Origin: Paracoccaceae bacterium
GTDB lineage: Bacteria > Pseudomonadota > Alphaproteobacteria > Rhodobacterales > Rhodobacteraceae
Direction: 5' to 3'
Length of the DNA stretch: 64,000 nt
NCBI GenBank assembly: GCA_958296035.1
Contig: OY282431.1
Span: 1,739,001-1,803,000, forward strand
The first letter of the stretch is position 1; every line of letters starts with the position of its first letter. Positions 27,840-37,153 of this stretch are shown piece after piece. The notes under the pieces were generated by a model. It ran no database searches. It was not told the DNA's origin and saw only the letters and a program-made list of their open reading frames with translations. The position numbers and the translations under genes are program-made.

Positions 27840-29165
27840 CTATTGCCTTGGCATTTTGAGGTTTCGCACCCGGAGCCGGGTAATCTTGTTCCTTATTCGT
27901 TCGTTGATTTGAAAGGAATACCCGAACAGTTCAAAAGCTTCGCCCTTTTCCGGCAAGTATCTGATCTCATTGATAACAGCCCCGGCAACAGAGTGTGCGC
28001 CGTCCTCCGGGATATCCCAGTTCATGCGCCGATTGAGGTCTCGAATGGAAATCGAACCGTCAACCATCACGTTGCCGTCCGACTCCTTCACCAGCGGCGG
28101 GTCATCCTCGAGATCATGCTCGTCCTCGATTTCGCCAACGATTTCCTCAAGAATATCCTCCAGGGTTACGAGCCCCTGAAGCGCTCCGTATTCATCAACA
28201 ACGAGAGCGAAATGTGCATGCATTTGCAGAAAGGTTCGCAACTGGGCCGAGAGTGTCGTGGTTTCCGGTACAAAAAAGGGATCTCCTAACTGTTCGATCC
28301 AATGTAAAGCAGCATCCTCGGCGGGTTGGCTTTCGGCCTGTTCAGTATGGCGGAAATAGAGCCGGTAGAGATCCTTTACATGTGCTACCTTGATAATGTT
28401 CTCGCGTTCACCCCTGAACACCGGAAGTCGCGAATGCGGACTGGCCAGGCAACAGGCGATTGCCTCACGCAGTGACAATTCGGCATCAAGCACCTCAATT
28501 TCCGACCTGTGCAGCATTATGGACTCAACCGAACGGGTGTTCATGTCCAGGGCACCGAAAATACGTTCCTGATCCTGTTGATCAAACATTCCGGACGGTA
28601 TGCCAAGGCTTATCTGGCCTACGATCTCATCTTGAATGTCCTTAATGGACTCGCCAGCTGGCCGATTGAATCCAAGGCTCCTTAGCAACCTGTCAATCAC
28701 GAACTGGAGCGCGCCAACAACCGGAGAAAACAGCCGCACGACGATACCCATCAGTGGCGAGACTCTTGTGGCGGCCAGTTCGGGAACCGCAACAGAGTAG
28801 GACTTTGGGAGAATCTCGGCAAAGACGAGGATCAGTATCGTCATTACCAGTGTAGCAATGGCTACCCCGGAATCGCCAAACAAACGGCTCAACATGCTAG
28901 TTGCCAGTGCGGTAGCCAAAATATTGACCAAATTGTTTCCCAGCAGGATTGCTGCCAGCAAACGTTCCTTGTTGTCGGTAAGTTTCAATGCTCTTGCGGC
29001 CGATAAATCGCCGCGATCAGCACGCGAGCGCAGTTTGCCGCGTGATACCGAAGTCAGAGCGGTTTCCGATCCCGAGAAGAACGCCGAAGCACAAATCAGC
29101 AACAGGATCACGAAGGTTGTGATCCAGAAGGTTGCGTTCAGGTCAACCGGCGGCACTTCAGTCAT
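27840..29165 (-). CDS. CNNM/HlyC-CorC family membrane protein with CBS pair
   Basis: A 441-residue protein: an N-terminal DUF21 (CNNM) membrane domain of about four helices (for example FSGSETALTS and a long VMTILILVFAEILPKSYSV), then two CBS modules with VDEYGALQGLVTLEDILEEIVG, then a CorC_HlyC-type C-terminal domain (MVDGSISIRDLNRRM). Relatives take part in magnesium or divalent-metal efflux, so hemolysin labels are historical. It lies downstream of xerD on the same strand with an 85-bp gap. Confidence 0.88.
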   Translation of the reverse strand: MTEVPPVDLNATFWITTFVILLLICASAFFSGSETALTSVSRGKLRSRADRGDLSAARALKLTDNKERLLAAILLGNNLVNILATALATSMLSRLFGDSGVAIATLVMTILILVFAEILPKSYSVAVPELAATRVSPLMGIVVRLFSPVVGALQFVIDRLLRSLGFNRPAGESIKDIQDEIVGQISLGIPSGMFDQQDQERIFGALDMNTRSVESIMLHRSEIEVLDAELSLREAIACCLASPHSRLPVFRGERENIIKVAHVKDLYRLYFRHTEQAESQPAEDAALHWIEQLGDPFFVPETTTLSAQLRTFLQMHAHFALVVDEYGALQGLVTLEDILEEIVGEIEDEHDLEDDPPLVKESDGNVMVDGSISIRDLNRRMNWDIPEDGAHSVAGAVINEIRYLPEKGEAFELFGYSFQINERIRNKITRLRVRNLKMPRQ

Positions 29166-29250
29166 TACGCAGATTCAATCCTCAAAAACAGTCGTGGAAA
29201 CGGCGGCGTTACAGTAGAATTCAAACCCTTTGGAAAACAGCAGCCACTGT

Positions 29251-30207
29251 TCAGCCCGGCGTATCCGGAACGGCAGGAGCATCCCGCCGTGCTAGGGGAT
29301 GGAATTTAAACACTGTAGACTTTAGCCTTTCCTCAACCATGTGCGTATAGATCTCTGTAGTGCCGATATCGGCATGTCCCAGCAACTGACGAATAGCATT
29401 CAGATCTGCTCCGTTGGCAAGCAGGTGCGTCGCAAATGCGTGGCGAAAGGAATGCGGAGAAACCCGGGAAGGATCAATTCCACACGAAATGGCCGTTCGT
29501 TTGACTAGCTGGAATACGGCTACACGAGAAATGTGTCCCGTGCGACCTGTGGATGGAAACAAGAAGCGTCTTGAAGGCAATGACACTTTCCCCTGCACAG
29601 TTGTCTTGGTGGCGAGATGCCGCAGCCACGTGCGAATGGCTTCGCGAGCCGGCGACGACAGCGGTACCATACGTTCCTTGTCACCCTTTCCAGAAACAAG
29701 AAGCATCTCGGGGTCGCCGGCTACGGCAGTACGGGGTAGCTCAACAAGTTCGGATACCCGCATTCCTGATGCATACAGAAGTTCAAGAATGCAGGTGTTT
29801 CGCAGTCGGGCACCTTCGGTCCTGCCAGTTGTCCTGACCATTCGCAACATTGCCAGCACTTCGTCAACCGTCAGATCCCTGGGAAGAACCCTTGCTCGTC
29901 TGGCGCCTGACACATCAAGCGTAGGGACATCCTGACGCCAGCCTTCCTCTCGGCAGAACAGAAAAAACTGTCCGATGGCGGCCAGGCGTCTGTCGCGGGT
30001 AGCCTCCGAAAGCCCTCGCAATCGCAACGAATGCAGATAGTCCATAACATCGCTTCGGGTAGCCCGGACAAGCTGACACTGCCGCCTGGCAACATGATCC
30101 GCGAAGTCCTTCAGGTCACTCGCATAGGCAGCGCATGTATTTAGCGAAGACGATCTCTCAGCTTGAATTGCCTCAATGAAGTACTCTATGCTGTTTTCGT
30201 TGTTCAT
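29251..30207 (-). CDS. xerD: Tyrosine recombinase XerD
   Basis: A 318-residue site-specific recombinase that, with XerC, resolves chromosome dimers at dif. The N-terminal SAM-like DNA-binding domain is followed by the catalytic domain with Arg in ASGMRVSEL, Lys in SGKGDKERMVPL, HSFRHAFATHLL, LLGHADIGTTEIYTH and the nucleophilic Tyr in the last. Length and motif order fit XerD rather than a phage integrase. Its start overlaps the end of the upstream helical protein by four bases. Confidence 0.92.
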   Translation of the reverse strand: MNNENSIEYFIEAIQAERSSSLNTCAAYASDLKDFADHVARRQCQLVRATRSDVMDYLHSLRLRGLSEATRDRRLAAIGQFFLFCREEGWRQDVPTLDVSGARRARVLPRDLTVDEVLAMLRMVRTTGRTEGARLRNTCILELLYASGMRVSELVELPRTAVAGDPEMLLVSGKGDKERMVPLSSPAREAIRTWLRHLATKTTVQGKVSLPSRRFLFPSTGRTGHISRVAVFQLVKRTAISCGIDPSRVSPHSFRHAFATHLLANGADLNAIRQLLGHADIGTTEIYTHMVEERLKSTVFKFHPLARRDAPAVPDTPG

Positions 30208-31700
30208 AGGGCGCCAGCCTTCACAAGTGCCTGAAGTGCAATCTGCGAGGCTAGGTCGGACATGCCCATCTGGTTCAATGCTGCCAAAGCATCACGAACA
30301 CGGGCTGGATCGGACTCACCAATATCCTGAACCTTGAGGACGACATTCAGCAGAGCTTCGCCAATCCTCTGTTTTTCAATCAAGTCTTTCAAATGGCCTG
30401 CGCCGAGCGGTTGGGACAGGCCGGCATGAATAGAAGCCGCTAGCGGATTGCCGCTCGGAATCAAGTCGTGGGCCAGGTCGAAGACGGCCCTCCGCGCTGC
30501 ATCCTTCCACAGATGTTCCCGAATCAGACTCAACTGGCCAGGAAGTCTTCTGGCAAGAAGGACAGGAATCGCAAATTCCCGATCCTGGTGCAGGTCTACC
30601 TGCAACTTCGCCAGCCTTGGCACGAAGTAACGGGAAAACTGGACTTCGAGGCCCAAATCCCTGGCCAGTTCGAAGCCCTGAACAAACTTCTTCACAGCCT
30701 GCTGCCGGTCCCCTGCATTTATTGATGCATCGACATCGGTGATCATCTGCACGCGCTGCCAGGGGGCTCCGGATGCTGGCGGCGTGTGTTCAGCATAAAC
30801 GACCAGCAAGCGCTCGAACGGAATTACACCATTGCGTGCCAGCCGTTCGGCAACTGCCGTGCGAGTCCGCCAAACAGTTCCCGATTGAAGATAGAGGTAG
30901 CCGTAGGAATTCAGCAGATCATTTGCGGCAACATCATAACCGCTATCAACCAGAATTCTGAACTCTAGCGGCGAGTGGGCAGCCAGAATCTTGGCACTCA
31001 CATCAATAGCCTCTTCTGGCTGCAATAGCTTGGCCAGCGCGTTAGTCTCCTGCTCCGGCAATACACCGGTAGCCAAGGACATCCTGTACAGGAAATCCGC
31101 TTCTTTCCAATCCCCAAGCCTCAGCAGGCAAAATACCAATGCAGATACCGAGGGTGCCAACCACCTGTTCTGGTTCAGGGCAGAACAGGATTTGTGCTCC
31201 GAACGCGTTAGCACGCTGATGTCGAACCAGCGTGAAAAGAACTCTCTCTTCTGGAGTCTTCCACGCTGCAGCAATTCCCGGGCGGGTTGTAGGGCACCAA
31301 ACTCCACAATCTTGTCAATACGAGCCAGATACAGCTGGCCATCTCCACTGGAATCCTGGGGTGGCTCTGCCTCGGCAAGCAATAGCCGATACAAGAGATC
31401 CTGGGCACTTGCTACGACGTCAGCCGACTGCGCTGATACAAGCCCGACGAGTACGGAGGTCTCGGAGTCAGCCCATAAATCCGTTGGAAGATCCGAAACA
31501 TAGCTGGGAAGCAATCCTATCGCATCGGGGTTTTCGTCGGGAAGGACATTGGAGATGACATCGCTCTCCTGAACTTCCACAATGTCACCAAAGCGCGATG
31601 CCTCTGCAAGGATTGAGTCGGGTGTTCGGTTTTCCTGCCCGCTGCTGGTCGTTGCCAGACAGGTTAGCAGTGATACCGTGAAGATCCTAGCTGTCTTCAT
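30204..31700 (-). CDS. Exported helical-repeat protein of unknown function
   Basis: A 498-residue product with a plausible signal peptide (MKTARIFTVSLLTCLATTSS) and then mostly alpha-helical, leucine/alanine-rich sequence that reads like degenerate TPR-type repeats (for example ALVFCLLRLGDWKEADFLYRM). No catalytic motif is seen. It overlaps xerD by four bases and a small membrane protein by 14 bases, so the three are one operon. Proteins like it sit next to xerD in other alphaproteobacteria, as far as I recall; this is memory, not a search. Confidence 0.7.
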   Translation of the reverse strand: MKTARIFTVSLLTCLATTSSGQENRTPDSILAEASRFGDIVEVQESDVISNVLPDENPDAIGLLPSYVSDLPTDLWADSETSVLVGLVSAQSADVVASAQDLLYRLLLAEAEPPQDSSGDGQLYLARIDKIVEFGALQPARELLQRGRLQKREFFSRWFDISVLTRSEHKSCSALNQNRWLAPSVSALVFCLLRLGDWKEADFLYRMSLATGVLPEQETNALAKLLQPEEAIDVSAKILAAHSPLEFRILVDSGYDVAANDLLNSYGYLYLQSGTVWRTRTAVAERLARNGVIPFERLLVVYAEHTPPASGAPWQRVQMITDVDASINAGDRQQAVKKFVQGFELARDLGLEVQFSRYFVPRLAKLQVDLHQDREFAIPVLLARRLPGQLSLIREHLWKDAARRAVFDLAHDLIPSGNPLAASIHAGLSQPLGAGHLKDLIEKQRIGEALLNVVLKVQDIGESDPARVRDALAALNQMGMSDLASQIALQALVKAGAL

Positions 31701-31824
31701 TCAGTTCAACCGGCAAGACCAGGCTTTGAGCCGGAGGCTCTGGTTCACTTACCAAACCATATCCCAAGAAGACGAGGATACATGCTACCACGAAAGCCAG
31801 CGCGAATCTTGTGATGCGCCACAT
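31687..31824 (-). CDS. Small single-helix membrane protein
   Basis: A 45-residue frame: a basic start MWRITRF, a hydrophobic helix LAFVVACILVFLGYGL, then a proline/glutamate-rich tail ending LPVELNEDS. ATG 31824 has AAAGGA upstream at good spacing. The stop lies 14 bases inside the next gene, which suggests translational coupling. Topology is probably N-in with a periplasmic tail, matching the exported neighbour. No family is recognised. The coding signal is moderate: good ribosome site, clear topology, tight overlap. Confidence 0.6.
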   Translation of the reverse strand: MWRITRFALAFVVACILVFLGYGLVSEPEPPAQSLVLPVELNEDS

Positions 31825-32387
31825 CGGGGTTCCTTTCGGTTGCAACGTAGTGACATTTATTGGCAGTATTACAACTATTCATGCTGGGTTGTCATTTGAA
31901 AGCTCCAGGATGAGGCTATCCAGCCTGGTACGCGCTATTCGGCAGGATTCCAAATGTGCTTCAAGTTGGCGTTATCAGGTAATGGAATGTGCTCACTCCG
32001 CTCTCGTGTCAGTCCTGAAACACGGTTGGCTCCAACCCTTGTATTGCCAGACCTCGTGGTCACGCCTGGCGTGATCGCCAGTCAGTCACAGATGCCTGTA
32101 TGCAAATGGAAACTGGTAGCCTGGCAGCTCGAATCGCTTTCAGTTACCGGAACTGACCCTCAATTCCTCGGATAAGGCGAATCCATTGATGATGGCGTTG
32201 GTCGAGCCCGGGATTAGGGAATTGAAGTCTAGCGGTTTGACACGGCAATCCAGCACTGAACTTGCAAGCTGCGACAGATGATTGAACTTGGAGCGCGTTT
32301 GCATGACACCGCATCACAGGTGTGTTCCGTTGGCACCGACGGCCGGCAGAAGCTACTCTATCGGACTGGACCATTGAAACCATCTAG
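31825..32387. other. Divergent intergenic region ahead of aroK
   Basis: About 560 bases between the small membrane protein gene (minus) and aroK (plus). It should hold both promoters. I see no convincing gene, RNA or terminator in it; short open frames on each strand show no family. Confidence 0.4.
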
Positions 32388-32930
32388 ATGACTTCAAGCA
32401 GCATCAGACTTCGAAAACACCTTCTCCTTGTTGGCATGATGGGTTCAGGAAAATCGCTTATCGGTGCGCGATTGGCAGAACGACTGGAAGCCGAATTCTT
32501 CGATACCGACATTGAAGTTGAGCGTGAGGAGAATCGTAGCACAGCCCAGATATTCGCTGAACATGGCGAGGCTTTTTTTCGTGACTGCGAACACCGGGTT
32601 CTGGGCGCGGTTCTTGCGCGTCCGCCGTGCGTAATCGCAACCGGCGGCGGAGTATTCGTTTTCCCCCGCAATCGCGATCTAATTGAGCAGTCGGGAGTCT
32701 CGGTCTACCTTTCAGTTACGCCAGAGGTCATCTGGCAACGAATTGGGAATGACAAGCAGCGCCCGTTGTCTCAGGCCTGGCGCAAGTTCGAAGACATGCG
32801 GAGGTTCATGAAACAGCGGGAACCTCATTACGCCAAGGCTGACGTCATAGTTGAGCTTGGAGAAAATGTACCTCCCGATGAGATCGTTGACGCGGTGTGG
32901 CAGGTTGTAACCAAGAAGGTATGTAAGTGA
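32388..32930 (+). CDS. aroK: Shikimate kinase
   Basis: A 180-residue kinase that phosphorylates shikimate in the aromatic amino acid pathway. The P-loop reads LVGMMGSGKS, the shikimate-binding aspartate lies in FFDTDIEVE, and IATGGGVFV and the lid arginine region QRPLSQ are present. The stop overlaps the aroB start in GTGA, so the pair is translationally coupled. aroK-aroB next to a CNNM protein and divergent from xerD is a familiar alphaproteobacterial set. Confidence 0.95.
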   Translation: MTSSSIRLRKHLLLVGMMGSGKSLIGARLAERLEAEFFDTDIEVEREENRSTAQIFAEHGEAFFRDCEHRVLGAVLARPPCVIATGGGVFVFPRNRDLIEQSGVSVYLSVTPEVIWQRIGNDKQRPLSQAWRKFEDMRRFMKQREPHYAKADVIVELGENVPPDEIVDAVWQVVTKKVCK

Positions 32931-34066
32931 ATTCTGCAAGTATTGGTGGCCGCGACCAGGTCAGTACGGTCGCAGTAGACCTTGGCGACCGAACGTACAA
33001 AATCGAGATAGGCAGTGGTCTGATTTCCCGTGCCGGTGAACTGGTAGCTCCACATCTCAGGCGTCGCCGTGCAGTCATTGTCAGCGACGAGAATGTCGCC
33101 CGGTTGTATCTCGATCAGGTCGTCTCCAGTATGTCCAGCCATGACATTGCTACCGAGGCGTTGGTACTTCCGTCGCTGAACGAGAAACTGAAATCCTGGT
33201 CCGTACTTCGACAGACAGTGGAGTGGCTGCTGGCGCGCGAAGTCGAGCGCTCAGACATGCTGCTGGCCCTGGGAGGCGGCTGCATCGGTGACATGGCGGG
33301 TTTCGCGGCTGCAATTCTGCGCCGCGGGATCGAATTTGTACAGATTCCGACAACTCTGCAGGCCCAGGTTGACAGTGCGATAGGAGGTAAGACAGGCATA
33401 AACTCCGACACCGGCAAGAATCTTGTTGGTTCGTTTCACCAACCTCGCCTGGTGGTGTCGGATGTGTCAGTTCTCGCAACACTGCCCGGGCAGGAATTCC
33501 TCTCCGGGCTTGGAGAGGTGGTCAAGTATGGATTGATACGAGATGCTCAGTTCTTTGCCTGGCTCGAAGCCAACGCAATGGCTTTGGACCCGAGCCATGC
33601 CGAGACAATGGTCGCCATTGTACGCAGGTCATGCCTGATTAAGGCGAGTCTGGTAGCTGAGGACGAGAAGGAAACCGGTTCCCGCCAATTACTGAACCTG
33701 GGGCATACTTTTGGACATGGCCTGGAATGTGCATTTGGCTATGACCCGCGGTTGCGTCATGGGGAGGCAGTTGGAATAGGATGTATGCTGGCACTCGACC
33801 TTTCGGTACGCTGTGGATTTTGTTCTCCTTCGACCCTCGATCGGTTACGGAGGCTTCTGGAGAATTTGGGAATGAAGACACGCATTGCTCAGATTGAGAT
33901 GGAAATGCCTTCCTATGCGAGAATCAGGAAGTGCATGCAGCAGGACAAGAAAAGGAGGTCGGGAGTCATGTCCTTCGTGCTGCTGCACAAAGTGGGTGAC
34001 TCATTTGTATTCAGCGGCGTCGACCCGGACCTGGTCAGAAGCGTTACACTGGATTCCATGGCCTGA
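32927..34066 (+). CDS. aroB: 3-dehydroquinate synthase
   Basis: AroB closes DAHP to 3-dehydroquinate using NAD and a metal. The 379-residue product shows the NAD-binding GGGCIGDMAGFAAA, IPTTLQAQVDSAIGGKTGIN, and metal-ligand motifs KASLVAEDEKE and NLGHTFGHGLE plus the later HGEAVGIG. The start is GTG 32927, overlapping the aroK stop by four bases. The product should feed aroD/aroE elsewhere in the genome. Confidence 0.95.
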   Translation: MNSASIGGRDQVSTVAVDLGDRTYKIEIGSGLISRAGELVAPHLRRRRAVIVSDENVARLYLDQVVSSMSSHDIATEALVLPSLNEKLKSWSVLRQTVEWLLAREVERSDMLLALGGGCIGDMAGFAAAILRRGIEFVQIPTTLQAQVDSAIGGKTGINSDTGKNLVGSFHQPRLVVSDVSVLATLPGQEFLSGLGEVVKYGLIRDAQFFAWLEANAMALDPSHAETMVAIVRRSCLIKASLVAEDEKETGSRQLLNLGHTFGHGLECAFGYDPRLRHGEAVGIGCMLALDLSVRCGFCSPSTLDRLRRLLENLGMKTRIAQIEMEMPSYARIRKCMQQDKKRRSGVMSFVLLHKVGDSFVFSGVDPDLVRSVTLDSMA

Positions 34067-34095
34067 CCATCAGAGCTGCATTCGCCTTGCTCTGG

Positions 34096-35109
34096 TCAAC
34101 TCTTTCCACCGGGGCTGCAACTGGCACCGCCCAGTATGCAGAATTGCGCGCAATGCGGGTGGTTTAGCGACACCGAGACCTCGGCTTCTTCAAGTGTCGA
34201 CCCCAGTTCGAATTCACCGTCATAGGGAATCACGGTGCAGGCCAGTACCGACGGTCGCTCGGCACCCTTGCGTTTGACCACCATCCGGGAACTGGAACAC
34301 ATCACATCCTTCGGGCTCTTGTTCAAGATGTGCCAACAGTTCTCGGTTATCTCCGGCACATCACTGCTTTCATTCATTTCAGGAAACAGGACTGTCTGGG
34401 CTGGATCATAGGCGTCGATCGAATAGGTGTGTTCACGAAACAGATCCGCAAATCCCTGCCGAGCTTCGTGTTCCAGCTCGTTCCAGAGGGTCCGCCCTGC
34501 AACCGCCATTGAAAAGCCGTGCTTCTGGAGCCAATCCATTCCCATCAATGTTGTCTTGAATGAACCGGCGCCTCGAATTCGGTCGTGGCGGCGAATCGAA
34601 TAGTGGTCGAGTGAAATGCGCAGCGTGAGGCTGTCACCAAACTGATTCAGGAGCCCGAGCAAGCCGAGTTGCACACGCGGACGCATCATGGGACGCATGG
34701 CATTGGTCAGAACAAGCAGGCGATAGCCGCGCTGCAGAGACATCTCCATTATCGACAGAATGTCCGGGTTCATGAAGGGCTCGCCGCCGGTAAGCCCGAT
34801 TTCCTGAACCGGCCAATTGCGGTCCGTAATTTGGTCGAGAAAATCCTCGACTTCGGAAGCCGCGATGTAAACCATACTGTCATTCGTCGGAGAGCTCAGA
34901 ATGTAGCAGTTCTCGCAGGCAATGTTACACAAGGTGCCCGTATTGAACCAGAGCGTTGTCGGCTCGACGAGGTCTACCTTGGCACGCCGCGAACCATCAA
35001 GAGTGTAGTCAGGGTTGGAAAACCTGTTTGCCGCGGCCCTGTCCTGCTCCTGTGCATCCAAACCATCAACCGCAAGTTGAACCAATGAGGTCATTTGTTT
35101 CCAATCCAT
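34096..35109 (-). CDS. Radical SAM protein of unknown substrate
   Basis: A 337-residue radical SAM enzyme. The [4Fe-4S] motif CNIACENC is at about residue 61 and the SAM-binding GLTGGEPFMNPD follows. Additional cysteines occur in the C-terminal half: ENCWHIL, VMCSSSRM, LACTVIPYDG and HCAQFCILGGASC, which could bind a second cluster. The last segment looks like a SPASM-type extension but is shorter. It faces aroB convergently and has no clear partner. Substrate cannot be stated. Confidence 0.85.
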   Translation of the reverse strand: MDWKQMTSLVQLAVDGLDAQEQDRAAANRFSNPDYTLDGSRRAKVDLVEPTTLWFNTGTLCNIACENCYILSSPTNDSMVYIAASEVEDFLDQITDRNWPVQEIGLTGGEPFMNPDILSIMEMSLQRGYRLLVLTNAMRPMMRPRVQLGLLGLLNQFGDSLTLRISLDHYSIRRHDRIRGAGSFKTTLMGMDWLQKHGFSMAVAGRTLWNELEHEARQGFADLFREHTYSIDAYDPAQTVLFPEMNESSDVPEITENCWHILNKSPKDVMCSSSRMVVKRKGAERPSVLACTVIPYDGEFELGSTLEEAEVSVSLNHPHCAQFCILGGASCSPGGKS

Positions 35110-35628
35110 CCAGAAGAAACGGCAAAATCGGTTGTCGAATTCAGTTTTGCTACAGAATCACGGTCCGGCCGTGAATTCACCTAGCTGTACCTGCATCAAT
35201 ACCCGCCAGGTGTCTGGATTTGAAGACATTGCCCAAGGCAGCGCCGTTCCTGCGTTCATGCCCATTGATGCCGTGCGGGTTGGTGGCGCATGAGGAATCT
35301 GAACCGCTCTTGCAGAGAAAGAGTTCCTTGTCCACGCCAGGGGTCACCCGCACGCAACTTCGCATGCTGGTCCAGACGTGTGGACACGGCAGTCAATGCA
35401 ATTCGCCTGTGCAGGCGAGATGAGCGTCCATCTGTAGCCCGGTCAGAAACTCTCAGCTTGCAATTGAAACTTCTGGCCAGGGTCCTGCAGGTTTGAGTTA
35501 CCGACAAACCGATGCGTATGATAATTGGGCGGACCAAATGAGTTTTGATCGACATCTATTGGTAGCCGCCTTGTTGATCAGGGCGTCAGTAGGCACTGGC
35601 CAATTGCACCGTCTGGTAAGAGTTAAGC
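35110..35628. other. Divergent gap between radical SAM gene and zwf
   Basis: About 520 bases. It must hold promoters for both neighbours. No gene, tRNA or repeat is visible; the short frames here show no family. Confidence 0.4.
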
Positions 35629-37080
35629 ATGTATAAGATTATTCCGGTTAAACCGTTCGACCTGATTCTCCTGGGAGCCACGGGTGACCTTGCCATGCGG
35701 CAAATCTTCCCGGCATTGTATCGCAGGTTTCAGGTTGGTCAATTGCCGCCGGGATCACGCCTGGTAGGCGCTGCACGATCGCAGTTATCCACATCACGTT
35801 TCCGGCAGTGCGTTCGAGATGCGATCAGGACCCATGTCCTGGCAGAGATGCAGGACCATCAGAGTATCGGCGACTTCCTCAAAATGGTCGACTACGCCAG
35901 GCTTGACGCCACCAGTTCGGAAGACTGGAAATCCTTGTCAGCATATGTTGACCCTGGCAGGGTAACGGCTCTTTATCTCTCGGTTCGTCCAGGCATTTTC
36001 AAGAACATCATTACAAGTCTGAAAGAGCACAGGATCGTGCACGACAAGTTCAGAATTGTTGTGGAAAAGCCGTTCGGTTTCGACCTCCGCTCAGCCAGGC
36101 AACTCAACGCCGCCTTATCTGCAGTCTTTCAGGAATCCCAGATATTCCGTATTGACCATTATCTTGGCAAAGAGACCGTCCAGAATCTGATGGCTCTCAG
36201 ATTTGCCAATGTTCTGTTCGAACCCCTTTGGAACAGCCAATATGTCGATCATGTCCAGATTACAGTCGCCGAAACGCTGGGCGTCAAGGGACGAGGTGAG
36301 TATTACCAGCGCGCAGGAGCGCTGCGCGACATGGTGCAGAATCATTTGATGCAACTCTTGTGTCTGGTGGCGATGGAACCACCGTCACGATACCTTCCTG
36401 ATGCAGTTCGTGATGAAAAGCTCAAGGTAATCCGGGCACTTGACACGGTTCAATACGACCACATTGTGCGTGGTCAATACATTGCAGGCACCGAAACCGC
36501 GAGTTTTGCCGACGACGTCAACACGCCTGACAGCAAGACCGAGAGTTTCATTGCTCTGAAGTGTCAGGTTCGCAATTGGCGCTGGGCTGGCACCCCTTTC
36601 TACATGAGGACCGGGAAAAGAATGCGATGCCGCATGTCCGAGATTGCGGTAGTGTTCAGAGACCCGCCGCACTCGATCTTCGGTTCGAAGAGTGTACTCA
36701 AGGGCAACGTGCTTGCGATTCGCCTGCAGCCGAACGAGGGGATAGACATGAGGTTGACGATCAAGGAACCTGGCCCCGGAGGTATGCGCCTGATTGATGT
36801 GCCGCTTGACATGAGCTTTGCACGAACGCTTGCCGTTGGCAGTGAAAACCTCACCAACGCCTATGAAAGGCTGATCATGGACGTTGTCCGTGGTGACCAA
36901 ACGCTGTTCATGCGTAGCGACGAGGTTGAAGCTGCCTGGGCATGGACCGACAAGGTTGTCGAAACCTGGAACGAGCACAACTTGCAGCCAATCAGCTACT
37001 TTCCAGGCTCATCCGGCCCCGACGATTCGTTGATGCTGCTGCACCGTGACAATCGTCGTTGGCGTGAAATCGTATGTTGA
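35629..37080 (+). CDS. zwf: Glucose-6-phosphate 1-dehydrogenase
   Basis: This 483-residue enzyme oxidises glucose 6-phosphate to the lactone with NADP. The coenzyme fingerprint is LLGATGDLAMR near residue 15, EKPFG follows, and the active-site RIDHYLGKE carries the catalytic histidine and lysine. NYHVQITVAE-type strand sequence and the C-terminal WAWTDKVVETW fit. pgi follows after 73 bp. The 6-phosphogluconolactonase gene (pgl) often found between them is missing. Confidence 0.95.
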   Translation: MYKIIPVKPFDLILLGATGDLAMRQIFPALYRRFQVGQLPPGSRLVGAARSQLSTSRFRQCVRDAIRTHVLAEMQDHQSIGDFLKMVDYARLDATSSEDWKSLSAYVDPGRVTALYLSVRPGIFKNIITSLKEHRIVHDKFRIVVEKPFGFDLRSARQLNAALSAVFQESQIFRIDHYLGKETVQNLMALRFANVLFEPLWNSQYVDHVQITVAETLGVKGRGEYYQRAGALRDMVQNHLMQLLCLVAMEPPSRYLPDAVRDEKLKVIRALDTVQYDHIVRGQYIAGTETASFADDVNTPDSKTESFIALKCQVRNWRWAGTPFYMRTGKRMRCRMSEIAVVFRDPPHSIFGSKSVLKGNVLAIRLQPNEGIDMRLTIKEPGPGGMRLIDVPLDMSFARTLAVGSENLTNAYERLIMDVVRGDQTLFMRSDEVEAAWAWTDKVVETWNEHNLQPISYFPGSSGPDDSLMLLHRDNRRWREIVC

Positions 37081-37153
37081 ACTGGACCGTCGAACCTTGG
37101 GCAGACAGCAGCCGAACCTGCGTTACAAACGCAGTGTTGCCGAGTGACCGGCA

